Below, piece by piece: positions 1 through 13,355 of a DNA stretch of 64,000 nt. The notes below the pieces were generated by a model. It did not search any database and was not told the origin of the DNA. It was given only the letters and a program-made list of their open reading frames with translations. Source of the DNA: Myoxocephalus aenaeus (taxonomy: Eukaryota; Chordata; Actinopteri; Perciformes; Cottidae); NCBI GenBank assembly GCA_038501785.1, contig JBAMJR010000189.1:5386001-5450000 (forward strand). Direction: 5' to 3'. The translations under genes were made by a program, and so were the position numbers. Within the stretch, counting starts at the first letter, position 1, and every line of letters starts with the position of its first letter.

Positions 1-885
1 GATCAGATGATACAATTACAAAGTTGATCATTGATCTCCGGCCTAAGGTGTTCTGGTACCAGGTACACTTATGAGCCGCCTTATGCTCGAACATGGTGTT
101 CGTTATGGACAAACCGTGGCGAGCACAGAAGTCCAACAACAAAACACCGTTAGGGTTCAGATCGGGCAAGCCGTTCCTCCCAATCACGCCCCGCCAGGTT
201 TCTCTGTCATTGCCCACGTGAGCGTTGAAGTCTCCCAGGAGAACTATGGAGTCGGCAGGCGGCGCCCTTTCCAGGACCCCTCCCACCGACTCCAAGAAGG
301 CCGGATACTCTGAAATGCTGTTCGGTGCATAAGCACAAACAACAGTCAGAGCCTTACTCCCCACAACCCGTCGGCGCAGGGAGGCGACCCTCTCGTTCTC
401 CAACATAGCGGCGCTCAGCCGGGGTCTCGTGAGTATCCCCACTCCCGCCCGGCGCCTCTCACCCTGGGCAACTCCAGAAAAGGACAAAGTCCAACCCTTC
501 TCCAGGAGCTTGGTTCCAGAGCCCGTGCTATATCCAACTATATCTAGCTGGTACCGCTCCACCTCCTGCACCAGCTCCGGCTCTTTCCCCGCTAGCGAGG
601 TGATGTTCCACGTCCCTAGAGCTAGTCTATGCTGCCGGTGATCGGCTCACCCAGGCCCCCTGCCTGGCCCGCCGCACCCGACCCCGATGCTTCCCCCTGC
701 GGGTGGTGAGTCCACAGGGTTGCTGGTACATGATCTTCTTTCGGGCTGAGCCCGACCGGGCCCCATGGGCGAAAGCCCGGCCACCAGACGCTCGCCTGCG
801 AGCTCCCCTCCCGGGTCTGGCTCTGGGAGGGTGCCCCGGTTTCCCTTGTCTGGGCGAGGTAGCGTCATTCCGTGGGCCGTAAATC
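1..885 (-). mobile_element. LINE (non-LTR retrotransposon) fragment, endonuclease domain
   Basis: Read on the minus strand, about 640 down to 1 is an open frame without a start codon that encodes part of an apurinic-type endonuclease. The core motif LGDFNAHVGND lies near 205-240, followed by a conserved CTWYQ segment near 50-60. The GC-rich stretch at 640-885 would be the element's 5' side. The element runs off the left edge of the window, so the reverse transcriptase part, if present, is not visible. The clade was not settled. It lies upstream of senp6 in antisense and looks like an ordinary repeat insertion. Confidence 0.75.
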
Positions 886-1194
886 ATTAGGGTTTTTGGA
901 ACATGATAGACAATAATAGATGAATATGGTAAACAACAAACATGTAACAGTACTTTAAAACAAATATGTATTATCAAGTAAAAGTGTATTTTAATAAGAG
1001 TAATTTTAAGGAGTGCAATCAATGCACAACGTTACTGTTTTTATAGCATAATAGTTTGAAATTAGAAGCTTACACTTCAGCAGCAATAGTCAAACATGTA
1101 TTATGGATGCTCTTTCCTCAAATCTTGTCACACTATTGAGAAAAAATGATGCTTTCATTCTGAAGGCAGAGTTGAAACAAAGCAAACATTTATT

Positions 1195-1354
1195 CTGAAG
1201 GCAAAGTTGTTCAACTTCCGGCCGTGACGTGTGCGCTCGGGTCCCCCCCACCCCCGGTCCCCTCTTGGCGGATCGGAGCAGCAGCAGTCGGGCCGCTACA
1301 TAGAGCCGATCCGCTCTCCGGGTCTCATCTGAGGACGACGATCATGGAGTAAAC
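1195..1354 (+). promoter_or_regulatory. senp6: Putative senp6 promoter and 5' UTR
   Basis: This is a GC- and CpG-rich stretch just before the first coding exon. It includes a CRE-like half site (TGACGTGT near 1224) and a C-rich run, and shows no TATA box. A transcription start was not located. The leader contains a two-codon upstream frame (ATG GAG TAA, 1344-1352) that ends two bases before the main ATG. Confidence 0.5.
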
Positions 1355-1385
1355 ATGGCCCACAATCGAAGCTTTTTCCTCGAAG
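1355..1385 (+). CDS. senp6: senp6 exon 1 (residues 1-10)
   Basis: The exon encodes MAHNRSFFLE and ends at GAAG|GTAAGC in phase 1. Its last base joins exon 2 to give Ala, so FFLEALDRSEARRDGG matches the human segment TFLEALARSESKRDGG. The start at 1355 was chosen because the ATG at 1344 meets a stop after two codons. The context ACATGG has A at -3 two bases off but G at +4. The fish N-terminus is shorter than the human one. Confidence 0.85.
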
Positions 1386-1541
1386 GTAAGCCGTGACACT
1401 CCCGCTCCATCGCAACGGTCTGCCGGGCAGGCCGCCATTTTTTGTGTGTGGTTGTTTTTACTTCACGCCTGGTTGCTGTAACATCACCAGCTTTTAGGCG
1501 AGCGATGGCGGGCCCGTGACGGCCGGTGCCGGGTTTTTCTT

Positions 1542-1582
<41 letters not shown>

Positions 1583-4500
1583 CCTGGGCGGGTGGACGGG
1601 AGCTCGGATGCGGGTTGAACGCGGATCAGCCACGGAGCGGTCCGGTCCAGTGGATTCTACAACCCGCATCTTGGGTTTTGATGCTTTTTAAGCTAGCTGG
1701 ACGTTAGCCGGACGCACAGACGGGCCCCCTTTTAAACGAGGGCCCTCCTTATATGTTACTATAAGCGAGGGGGCCCTCGCTTATAGTAACAGCCCATGTG
1801 TTCAGCGCAGAGCCCACGCTCTTAAAAACGTGAATAAATGAAATGTAAACAACATTAAGAACATTTGAGAAGAAGAAGAAGAAGAAAAAGAAGAAGAAGA
1901 GCTCCACTGGGTTGAACGTGTCATAGCTGCCTTGCTCAGTGGCAGGCAGCTGTAATAGTTTTCAAACCATATTTCTATAAAAAGAGAAGTGGGGTGATAT
2001 TCTGTATTTTTAATGTCACAAACATCTCATAAAAAGACCAAAACCAACAGTTTCTCTTTTATTATCGCCAATAAAAACCCAATAATCAATAAGCCTCACA
2101 GTTTCTCCTCCATCAGTATGAACACACACACTAGTTGGAGCACCACATGTGGATTAATCCGTCACTGAAAGTAGTCCCCAACAAATTCTCTATTTCCTGT
2201 TCGTTTAATTAAAAAAACTACAGTGACCAGCTGTTTCTTTAAAGGAATTAAACTATATATTTGCCTCACAAATATATAGTTTAAGTAGGAACCAATGTGC
2301 TTTGACAGGTCAGACAGTATTAAGAGACGCGCTAACGTGTTCTTGTTGTTTTTTTTGCTGAGGAAGCTTCCTGTCTGAATGAAATGACGGCGGCCATGAT
2401 GAGAGGCGGTTGAGAAGGGGTGCATCCCCGTTTCCCTCACTTGTGTCCTTTCCTTGCGTCTTAGGGTACATTCCAAGTCTCTAAATTGTCATTTCCTTGC
2501 TCCTCGATCCTCGATTGAACCGGAAGTGGTTCTGCGCCGCCATCTTGACGGCCGTCGCAAAGCTCGTAATCAACTCGGAGGAGCGAGGATCGAGGAGCGA
2601 GGAGGGAAATCGGAGGAGTCATGATCGAGGATCCCCGAGAGCGGGCTTCCAGGAAGTGTTTTAACGCTAGACACGCCCCCTCACTGTTCATCTGTTATTT
2701 GATTGGACGCTGCAGCTGAGCGGACTGATCGCTGAAGTTTCATACCAGAGACGATCACAGATTAAACTCAAGTTATATATTATATCTGTTTTCTTATCCA
2801 CCATCTGGTTAAAATATGTTCATTGTAGGTCTGAACAACAAAAGGACCACAAACAACTGTCTTCAAAGATTTGATCTGTTGTTTCCCTCAATAACTTTTA
2901 TTATGTATGTAATTAAAATCAGAGAGAGCTGGAGAGAGGAAACACTTTTTTACAACACGTAATGAAGAGAAACTATATTTATACTGTGGGTTATTTTATA
3001 ATGATGTCACAATCAGAATTTCAAAACATACCAACGTAAATAATAAATAAATAAATAAATAAGACGCATTCCACCGGTAGAAATGGATCCTGCGCGTATA
3101 AGCAGGACACATCACAGTATAAAAATACTCAATGCAGTTTATTAAACGGTAACAGATGACAGAGAAAACATCTCCACTCTGACACTCATGATAACTTTGT
3201 CTTTATTAATATAAGTAGTAGTTTAACACCATTAAATCAACTGGAAACATACGATCATTTTTATCAATATTTTAAGTGCATTTTTATTGGAATGTTCGCT
3301 AAAAACTCTCCGGACAAAACTGCCAGCTGTTAAAGCGACTGACAGCTGATCAGCTGAGATCAGCTGTCAGTCGGCCGCAGTCATCAGAAACCGACATCGC
3401 TTCACGTGACGCTTCAGAGGAAAGGACGTCTCGTGTCTCTTAAAACATGTTTCCTCGCGTCTTCTCTCCTCGCTTGGTTTCCTTGCGTCTCTCCATGCAT
3501 CCCTGGTGGGAGGGACTAAGACGCAAGGGAGGGAAACGGGGATGCAATTTAGAGACTTGGGATGCATGGAGAGACGCAAGGAAACCAAGCGAGGCGAGGA
3601 GTTTTAACAGACATGACATGAGACGTCCTTTCCTCTGAAGCTTTAACAGCTGACAGAGTTTGTGTCCGTAAACATGATCATCGGAACAGAATTGTTTTCT
3701 GCTCTGGAGAGGTTTAGCGAACATTCTAAAACAAAATCCACTAAAATATTGATTGGAAATGATCGTATAATGTTTGCAATTGATTTAATAGTGTTAAACT
3801 ACTACTACTACTAATAAAGACAGTTATCATCACTGTCAGAGTGGAGATGTATTCTCTGTAGTCTGTTACCTGTTAAACAAACTGCATTCAGTATTTATAC
3901 ACAGTGTGTGGTATTTATACTGTGTTCTGTGTCCTGCTTATACGTGCAGGATCGATTTCTACCGGCGGAATGCGTCTTATTGTTTAATTATTTACGTCTG
4001 TATGTTTTTGAAATTCTGATTGTCACATCATTATAAAATAACCCACAATATGATTATGGTTTCTCTTCAACACTGGAATATTTTTTTAGGCGAACAATCA
4101 GCCTCACGTGACTGAATGAAAGGACGATACATGTTGTAAAAACTGTTTTAACCAGATGGTGAATCAGAAAACAGATCTAATATATAACTTGAGTTTAATC
4201 TGTGATCGTCTCTGGTATGAAACTCCAGCGATCATTCCGCTCAGCTGCAGTGTCCAATCAAATAACAGATGAACAGTGAGGGGGCGTGTCCAGCGTTAAA
4301 AGACTTCCTGGAAGCCTGCGCTCGGAGCTTGAGGATCCCTCCTCGCTCCTCCAAGCAGAATAAGAGCTTTGGGACGGCCGTCAAGATGGCGACGCAGAAC
4401 CACTTCCGGTTCAATCGAGGAGCGAGGAGCGAGGATACGACAATTAAGAGATTTAGGATGCACCCGAGGTCTCGAAACTGCAAAAGGAAAATGCCTCAAT

Positions 4501-7500
4501 GCGTCCTTTCTTATCTCCTTTAGCAAAGGAAACGCTGGGGAGGAACTGAGCAACATTTAAAGCGACACACGTCAATAACATCCTCGTCTTTTGTTGTCCT
4601 CGTTTATAATCAGGAATTCTCCTTTGCATCCTTCCTGAATTATTCAAACCTAAAACTGCTGGTTTGGTGATCTTTAACTGGCAAAACATGTCAATTTTCT
4701 GTTTATAATTTTAAGGCATTTAATGCTGTTATTGGGCAGCAATAATGTGGGGCTGCAACAAAGCTCCCTATCCGGACTCGTTGTTCGAGTCTCCACCTCC
4801 GAGATGATCTTGTGTTGCAAGATGCAGCTTTAGAAACCCTGTGATCTGGTTGAGTAGCTTCATGTTTGGCAGACGGACGAGTGGCACTTCCTCCTTCGGC
4901 TGTTTGGGGGAATCGTGCGACTGATTCTCCGTCGAGGGAGTGTGCGCTGCAGGAAATCCACCGATGTGAAACAAACGAGTGTCCCAAAGCCTTACCGACG
5001 TTATCGGGGCTTCTGTTCTTTTCTTCCAGTCTCGAGATTTAAGTTTCCTCCTGCACAGGGTTCGTACGGCCATGGACATTTTTTAAATGGTTATTTCCAG
5101 GCCTGGAAAAGTCCTTGGAAAAAATAAAATCCCAAAAAGTTTTGGAAAAGTCATGGAAATTTGTTATGTTCATGATGTTTATTTACGCTGAGTTTAAAAT
5201 AATATGCTTTTAAAAGAAAGACACTCAAAATATGATAAATGTTTATTCTTTTAATCAAACTATTGTCTCTCATTCATTTGTGTCATTTAAGGTATACTGT
5301 ATGCTTTGGAATTCTCATTGTTAGTTTAAATACTACATTTTCTCACTTTTTCATGTATACACTGAGATTTCACAAAATGTTTGGTCATGGAAATTTGGTT
5401 TAAAGTCATGGAAATCCATTGGTCAAAATGTGTTGAACCCTGATTTTCAGTTGATTTGGAAAAGGAAGAAAGAGCAACTTTCCTCCTCAACATCCAGCAG
5501 ACGTTAAAGAGTTGTCATTTTATTCTTTATGATGGACTTGTGCTGAATGAGAAAGGAAATGGACATCTGCTGTACGGTTATTTAAGTTTGGTCCGCTCTT
5601 AGTTATTATTCTTAGCATTAGATCAATCCCACTTGAGTCTGGATTCATCCCGATGTTCTAGTCGCAGTACAACTTTCCCTCCAGTCTGAAGATACTTCGC
5701 CTCCCGAGACTTCACACATTTCTGTTTTTCAGTTTTCCATTCAGGTTCATCTGGTTCTTTGTCAGCTAAAATTAATTTGCACATTCCGTTCGTGACGTTG
5801 ACGGGTTGGTGCAACGTTTAACCTCTGTGTCAAACAACATGGTTGCCGTCGTCTCTAGAACAGCGTTGCCTCGTTCTGACTGGAACAGCCGTGTTTAAAT
5901 GTTACTGATGCAGCAAATGTTTATTAATGTTAGGCTGCAACTTGTGCTGTTTGATGTCCTCCTTTTTTTTATGTTAGAAACCAGTTGTTACTGATGGCAA
6001 CTCGGCAGCCATTACTGTGATGCCCTGCTAATAATCTGCTTTAATCTCAGCATCCTTGTTTTCTTCTGGCCGTAAATTAGAAAAACAAGTTTTGTGACAA
6101 AGAAGAGCAGAACATGTTTTGATTTTAAGTTAATCAATAATCAAAATGTTTTTTTTCTGACCCAGAAAACTTTGATTCCTCCTTTCAACGTTAACAAATC
6201 CAGCGCAGACCAGATCCACTACTTCCCTTCTTACCTTTCACAATTAAAGCCCGAGTCATATAATATTCACAGGCTGGTTTACAAACTCTGCGTTGAACCC
6301 AACCGTCATTGTTGTGTAGATATTAACGTTTCATCAGCCGAGGAGGCTGGATGATGTTTACCAGAGCTACATCAAAACCTTTCTCTCTGCAACAATAATG
6401 TTAATAATAATAATAACTTTATTCTTATGGCACCTTTTTAAAAAAAGAAGGAAAAAAAAGAGTTTACAAAGTGCTTCGACAGACAAAGGCAATCAAACAA
6501 CAGAAAGCTCAACTGTGAGGCCCAACGAAGCAGGACGAGCTCCGATCAGGGGTGAACCCTGATGGAACGGTGGAACCAAATGATAAGATGAGAACAAACT
6601 CAAATGAATGAATTAACAATAATAAAATAAAGCAGGAAAGCGACGACGTCACATAAAAGCCAGTCTGTAAAAATGGGTTTTAAGACGTGATTTGAACGCC
6701 TCGTCTCACGGTCAGAATGTTGTTGATGGACCAAAAAAATTATAATATTCTGAACACACTCTGTATCAAAGGTGTTTTACGTTCGGTCTCGGCCCCAAAA
6801 TCCAGGAACGGGTCTCTGATTGTCGGAGGAAAGGCTTCACGTACGGGACTCTCTACATTTTGGGGAACTCCGTTTTTTGACAACGACTTGTCGTTTCTCA
6901 TGTCACGCATATTCTGTGTCGTTATAATTACCCGACACACTAAGTGTGTCGACACAATAAGATATACAGGGTTCTTACGGTCATGGAAAACCTGGAAAAG
7001 TCATGGAATTTTAAATTGGTTATTTCCAGGCCTGGAAAAGTCCTTGAAAAAAATAAAATCCCAAAAGCCATGGAAATTTGCTATATTCATATGTTCATGT
7101 CGTTCATTTAGAACAATCCCTTATTTACGGCGAGTTTGAAATAATGAATATGCTTTTAAAAGAAAGACGCTCAAAAAATAAGCAGGCATCCATACAGGCA
7201 TCTATATAAATGTTTATTCTTTTAATCAAACTATTGTCTCTCATTCATTTGTGTCATTTAAGATATACTGTATGCTTTGGAATTCTCAGTTAGTTTAAAT
7301 ACTAAATTTTCTCACTTTTTCATGTTTACACCGAGATTTCACAAAATGTTTGGTCATGGAAATTTGGTTTAAAGTCATGGAACTCCAGTTGTCAAAATGT
7401 GTATGAACCCTGGATATAGGGAAGGTCGGGTTAATAATGTTATATATCTGAGTCCTCTGTCACTAAAGTAGCTTAGACCACGAAGAGAATCCTCTACAGA

Positions 7501-7861
7501 AAGAAAGGAGAAGTTCCCCGTTGGTCAAAGGTTCCTCGTGACGTTGGTGTGTTCTGTGTTTCTGTCTGATTCAGCTCTGGATCGATCAGAGGCCCGGCGG
7601 GACGGAGGGTTCAAGCACAACAACTGGAGCTTCTCTCTCTCTGGGGACAGTGAAGAGGGGAGGAGTCATGAGTAAGCCCCTCCCCCTGATAGTAGCTATT
7701 GATCCTCTTTCTTTGTACCTTTTTTTTTTTTTTCATTATTATTATTTTGCACATGTATTCTTAATTTTAAGATGCTGAAGAACTCAAACGTATCTTTAGT
7801 TTTCAGCTGACATTTATTTCCTGCAGTCTATTTTTCTGAACTAAATAGCTCCTCTGTGTGT

Positions 7862-7904
<43 letters not shown>

Positions 7905-10900
7905 CTGAACATGTCTGGTGTGTGTGTCTCCTCTCAGTGTGAGCATGGAGGAGATGGCCCGGCAGCAGCCCACCTCCCCCGAGGAGACAAAGGTAAACTC
8001 TTCTTCATCTTCTGCTTTGTTCGGTTCTATTTACATCTGTAGATTTCTCTTAAATTCACCAAAAGTTACCATTAGATGACACCTCATTAGCATCTTTAAA
8101 CATGACATTTCATAAAACTTAGTGTGAGTGGTGATGTTTCATGGTGATATCTATGAGTTCATGTTTTGACCCTATTCACCTGTGGAGTCTTCAGAATGTG
8201 TGTAATGTAATTAAACATCTCTTTTAAAGAGGTTTGTTCACGCAGCATTCATAACCTCATTTATATAACTTTACTCTTTCATTCCTACATATATTCTGAG
8301 GCTTTATGCAGAGAGGTTTGTTCACACAGCATTCAGAACCTCATTTATACTACATGTATTAATAAAAACATGGAGAATATAGATGTTTTTATGTCTGTTG
8401 ACTGTATATTCTTATTTCTGTATATCTGTAATATATGTATGATTATCTCTGTGAAAACATTTGACTAATATTTCAACAACATGAAACAAGAATGTTGAAC
8501 CTGTTTGTTTCCAGTTCTGGATAATTATGCAAATTAGCGTGTGTGTGTCCGTGTCCTCAGTCTCCCACTCTGAGGCACTTCACCTCCTCTGATCCATTAA
8601 GAACGTATGAAAACCGGCCAAATAATCACATGAGGCCTCTGAACAAGCTGGCACCCAAAAGACTCAGGTACACCACTTTATTTATATTAATTGTTTTTTT
8701 GTTTGTTTTTCTCTGATGAATATTTTTAAATAATTAATCTGAAATTACTTTCTACACCAGTTTTTTTTTATTTATTTTACTGGCAGAATTTTATAGAAAC
8801 AGTTTAAAAATATATAAATAATAAATCATTTATTCACATTTGACAAAATATAAATATATATTTTTTCCGTTTCTCAGTTTCCTGTGAACTGGAACGTCTA
8901 CGGACAAATAATAAAATAAATACAGTTTAAAAAAAAAAGTTTAATTAAAGTGCTGAACACTAAATAATGTATTATCAGGTAACAAATGGGTAAAAATTAA
9001 ATAGAATAAAATGATGAAAAGATGACAATTAAATAAAACCCTACCCTCTTTTTAAATAGGGGTTTAAAATGTAAAATAAACCTTGATCACGTTATAAATC
9101 AGATTTTAAATCACGTTTAACTCATTAAGTGTGACTATATTCCCCCTGCAGCGAGGTCCCGTTCTCAGTAGCATCGTCCTCCCCCGTCCACAACAGAACC
9201 AACTATTTCATCATCAGCCCGGCGCCGTCGCAGGGGATCGTCCTCCAGGGGCGACACTTCCAGCACGCTCAGATGCCCTCTGCCGCACGGAAGCCGGTCC
9301 AAAGGTGAGCGGCGGGAAGTAGGCGGGCAGTAGGCGGTATGTAAGCCGTATAAGTAAGCCGTATAAGTAAGCCGTAATTATGTTAATTAATGTTATTTTC
9401 TCGTTAAGATGAAGTCGTCAACTTCATTAAAATCTCTTAAAAAATCTGTTTCTTTCCCTCATTAAATTGTATATATCATAGCTGATTTTGTTTTATGCTA
9501 CAAAACTAAAATGCTAAATAAAATGTTTTGATCTTTGGGTTAATTAAATGCAGCTGTACTTTTAATAAAGCTTCTAAAAAATAGAACTCACATCCTTATT
9601 TTATTCCTAATGAACATGACATATTATTCTCAAATATATTATTATAATTATGTCCTCGGGAAGAGAGTCTGGACATTTTATTTTTTTGTTCATATCCGTG
9701 TGTTGAGTTTTGACTCCAGGAATCCCGTTAAAGTAGTTTTTATGTCGTCACGAGTCGTTAGAGGAGCGATGAGGATTCTTATCCTCGGTCACAACCTTTG
9801 ACCTTTTTAGAGGAAAGTTCTTCAGCCGGTGAGACAAAGTGTATTCTTTATTTGACGAGCTTCTTTTAATGTCGATGAAAGTGATTTAAATCTGAAACTC
9901 TGGTTCATCTTCATCCTCTGAATAGAAAAATAATTTTAATTGATTTGCATTAGTGAGACGTTTCTGTCTTTTTCCTTCTTTTTTTTGTGTTGCTCTATCT
10001 TCCAGCAGCCTTGATTTGAAGGAAAGGTAAGACGTCATCACATCGAGCAGTGAAGCTGCTTCAATGTTACGTTTCCCTTTAAATGTCACGGATGAAAACT
10101 GGTTTACTGCAGCTGTTGAGAACGTTTGTGGACTCAGTAGAGTTGGTTTGAGGTGCCCTTTGGATAATAAACCGTCCTGCTGCCACAAATGCTCACTGAA
10201 GCACCAATCGTGGATTAATACGCTGCTGAAAATAGTCCCCAACCGAACGGACTACTTCCTCCTGTCTGTTTGGTTAGAAACTATAGTGACCAGATGTTTA
10301 GTGGGACGTTCATGTGGGTTTTTTGGGGGCGGAGACGAGACTAAAACGGGGCCAATATATCAACATTTTGGATTTGAGGTGAAATTCAGACGATGTTTAT
10401 AAGAAGTGGACGTCGTCACGGTTTGTGGACGTTTTGAAGCCTTCGAGTTTGGCGTTTTGGACGTCGTCATCTTGTTTTTTTGCAACCAGTGAACGGGAAG
10501 TGACCATATTAGGACTGAGGAAGAGTGACGCAGATGGTCTGTTTGACTCTAAATGACCATAATTTACTAAATGAACATCATGCTGTATTGAAGAAGACTT
10601 GAAACTAGAGATTGAAACATAAACTCATGTTTACAATGTTTACTGAGGGGGAAAGAATCAAGAGAGAAGTAGAGTCATTTATATAGACTTATATACAACC
10701 AGAGGAGTCGCCCCCTGGTGATCAGGAGAGAGAATGCAGCTTTAACACATGAAGCATAGGCTTCACTCCTCAGAGCTGGAGGTTGTCGGTTTGCAAACCA
10801 GCTTAACGTTGCATTAGCGCCACCAAGTGGACTGGAGTCACTTCACACTCAGTCACATTATGTCCCACTTGAGAACAGCTGCTGAGTTCAGTGCCACACA

Positions 10901-13324
10901 GTGTGGTAATTAAGCAATAAGGGTGTTGTCGCCAAACCCTTGAACAGTACATTATTGTTGATACAGTACTGCCTCGAGTACCTTATTGCTTTTATAATAC
11001 AGTTACCTGCGACATTATAAATAGTAAGTAAATAGTAAACTGCCTTTCAGCACAAAATAGTTGTCGCCACCAAACGTTGTGTATCGCATTTCAGCGATAG
11101 AGAAAATAGTCCCGTATGTGTGGCGGTTGCATACGCGCGCGCGCACACACACACACGAGAGAGAGTCTGTGATTTACTGACGGTAATTATCTCACTGTAA
11201 ATCATCACGATTTTGTGATTAGCTATCAAACCCTTTTCATTCCTCATCTTAGTTTCCGGTTTTACGCACTCGCTAATGAGTCTGCTCGCTTAGAGCGTTA
11301 TCTTCTCTGCTCTCCCCTCGCCCCCATTATTCACCGCTGCCATTCTGATCAAAAGTCATTCCCCCAAAATATCAAAGTTTACACGAAACATGTTTGTTTG
11401 AAATGAAAACTAACGGTCGCACAAAATGTACCTGTTACTTTGAGTGCGCACTGATATGGAATGCTCTGGTAAATGTAAACAGGCGTACAGTACATTATGG
11501 CTCAATAAAGTACACCCCGTGACTCTCAACCAATCAGAATGCTTGATTTCATCTACCCGTATTATAAAAATCGGTATACTGTTGTTCGCCTTCATTATTT
11601 ATTTAATTCTATATTTAATTAAAATGTTGTTGTTCACTCCTTTTATTATTTTTATTCTGTAATTATTTATGTACTTTTTTTGTGTGTGATCCTCCTGTCT
11701 GTTGGCATCATGTTTGTTTGTTTGTTTGTATGGAGAAAAAAAAATTAAAATGATATTAAACCAGTTTGATCGACTCCTGCTTGCAATCCTGGAAATGAAT
11801 GATTTAAAAAAAACTTCCGTCTTGTACAATAAATGCACATTTTTAATCCAAGCTCTCAACATGCAGCGTTTTAAAATTGTCTTTCATCTCTCTCCTGCAG
11901 AAAGGACTTCTCCACTACGCAGCAGGCGGTAGAAGTGGACAGCATCGTCCTCACCTGTCCAGAGATCTCAGGTAGAGCTCACAGCTCGCATCACACAGGA
12001 GATATTTTTATTTTTCAAAATCATTCTCGAGTTATTTTAATTCTTTGGGAGAGAAGCTGCGGTTGAGTGTCGATGGGGAGACTGTGTTCCTCTTCCGGAA
12101 AACACTGAATCGTGTGTGTCTGTAAAGTGTGTGTGTAACAGCCAGCAGCGTCTGCAGGGCTGCAGTACTGTGCTGAACCTGCCAGCAGAGGAGATCTCGG
12201 GCCTCCCACATCTAATCCTCAAAGCTCCTGGCCGAGGGAGGAGAAGTTTATGAAATGCTCGGCTGAGAAAGGCTCTCTGACCAGATACGGAAATAATCGC
12301 TCGGTTTTGGCAGCAACAACAAAACAAACCCAAAAAAAAAAAAGATAGGAAAATGAAGGTGACCTTGGTGGGGAAACGTTTCCCAAATTAGTTTTTTATC
12401 ATCCATTTATTTTCAGAGGTGTCAAAGGTATTCACATTCATTACTCAAGTAGAAGTATAGATACTAGGGTTTAAAATTACTTTTTCAGGGTTGAAGTATC
12501 AACTCAAGCTTTTTACTTCAGTAAAAGTGTAAAAGTACTGGTTTCATACTACTTAAAAGTATAAAAGTAATGTAAGGGGACACCAACACAAACACTTAAA
12601 GCAGTGGTTCTCAAACTTTTTCTGTAAATAACATAATTTTGTGACTCATCTGTGCTTTTATAAGTAACAGAATAAAGACAATTGCAATCACTTTCAAGTA
12701 AATCAGATTGCTCCATCAGACAATGTTTTGTGTAAGTTATATCTGTGCAAAAAATAACAAATATTTAGTTACCACTAAATAGCTCATTGTGGAAAACAAT
12801 AAGCTTTTAATTTTGTTGCCAAACAAAACAGAATGAGTGCAGATATGTGAGCATCAGGTTGTATCAGTATTAGTGGAGCAGTGAGCTGCTTTCCTCTACA
12901 CATATTTTACAAACGGGGTTGTAGATTTGATACGGCCTCTCTCAATTCATGCTCAATATTCAGCTTAGATCTGTTTTTTTATTTTGAGAAACGCAACAGC
13001 AGGAAAAGACGAGCTCACGGAGACTTCTGGCAAAACGCCAAAAAAAATCACGTCGCGCATGCGCAAGCGTAACCTGTTAACGCCGTACCGTAACCATGTA
13101 CCCGAACGTACAGGCATTTCTCCATGTATTTATTAATGACTGAGTTTTATATCCGTGTACTTTGTACTTCTGTAATATGTGAAGGCAGCAGCTCATTGTT
13201 GGTAGAAGACACAAGCACTTTGTCTCTTTCACCTGGAGCAGGAGAGCTGCTCCGGTGCGAGGAGCAAGTCCGGTGCTCCTCACACGAGAGCTACTGTTGC
13301 CATCTTCACTCTCTGTCCGCTTGA

Positions 13325-13355
<31 letters not shown>

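Larger units (their letters stand above)
1386..2463. other. senp6 intron 1, left part: simple repeats and a dispersed repeat
   Basis: It holds a CT microsatellite (1547-1579), an exact hairpin (1755-1790), an AAG-rich run (1867-1901) and a dispersed repeat fragment (about 2137-2300). The last shares the phrase GATTAATCCG...GAAAGTAGTCCCCA with copies near 10205-10300 and 29022-29062. No exon was recognised. Confidence 0.6.

Noticed and set aside
1344..1352. The first ATG of the senp6 leader as the start codon.
   Set aside because: It is followed by a stop after two codons; the ATG at 1355 continues in frame into the conserved N-terminus.
2162..4689. Several open frames of 60-100 codons on both strands.
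   Set aside because: Within the fold-back (2464-4465) they occur as mirror pairs in the two arms; throughout they match no known protein.
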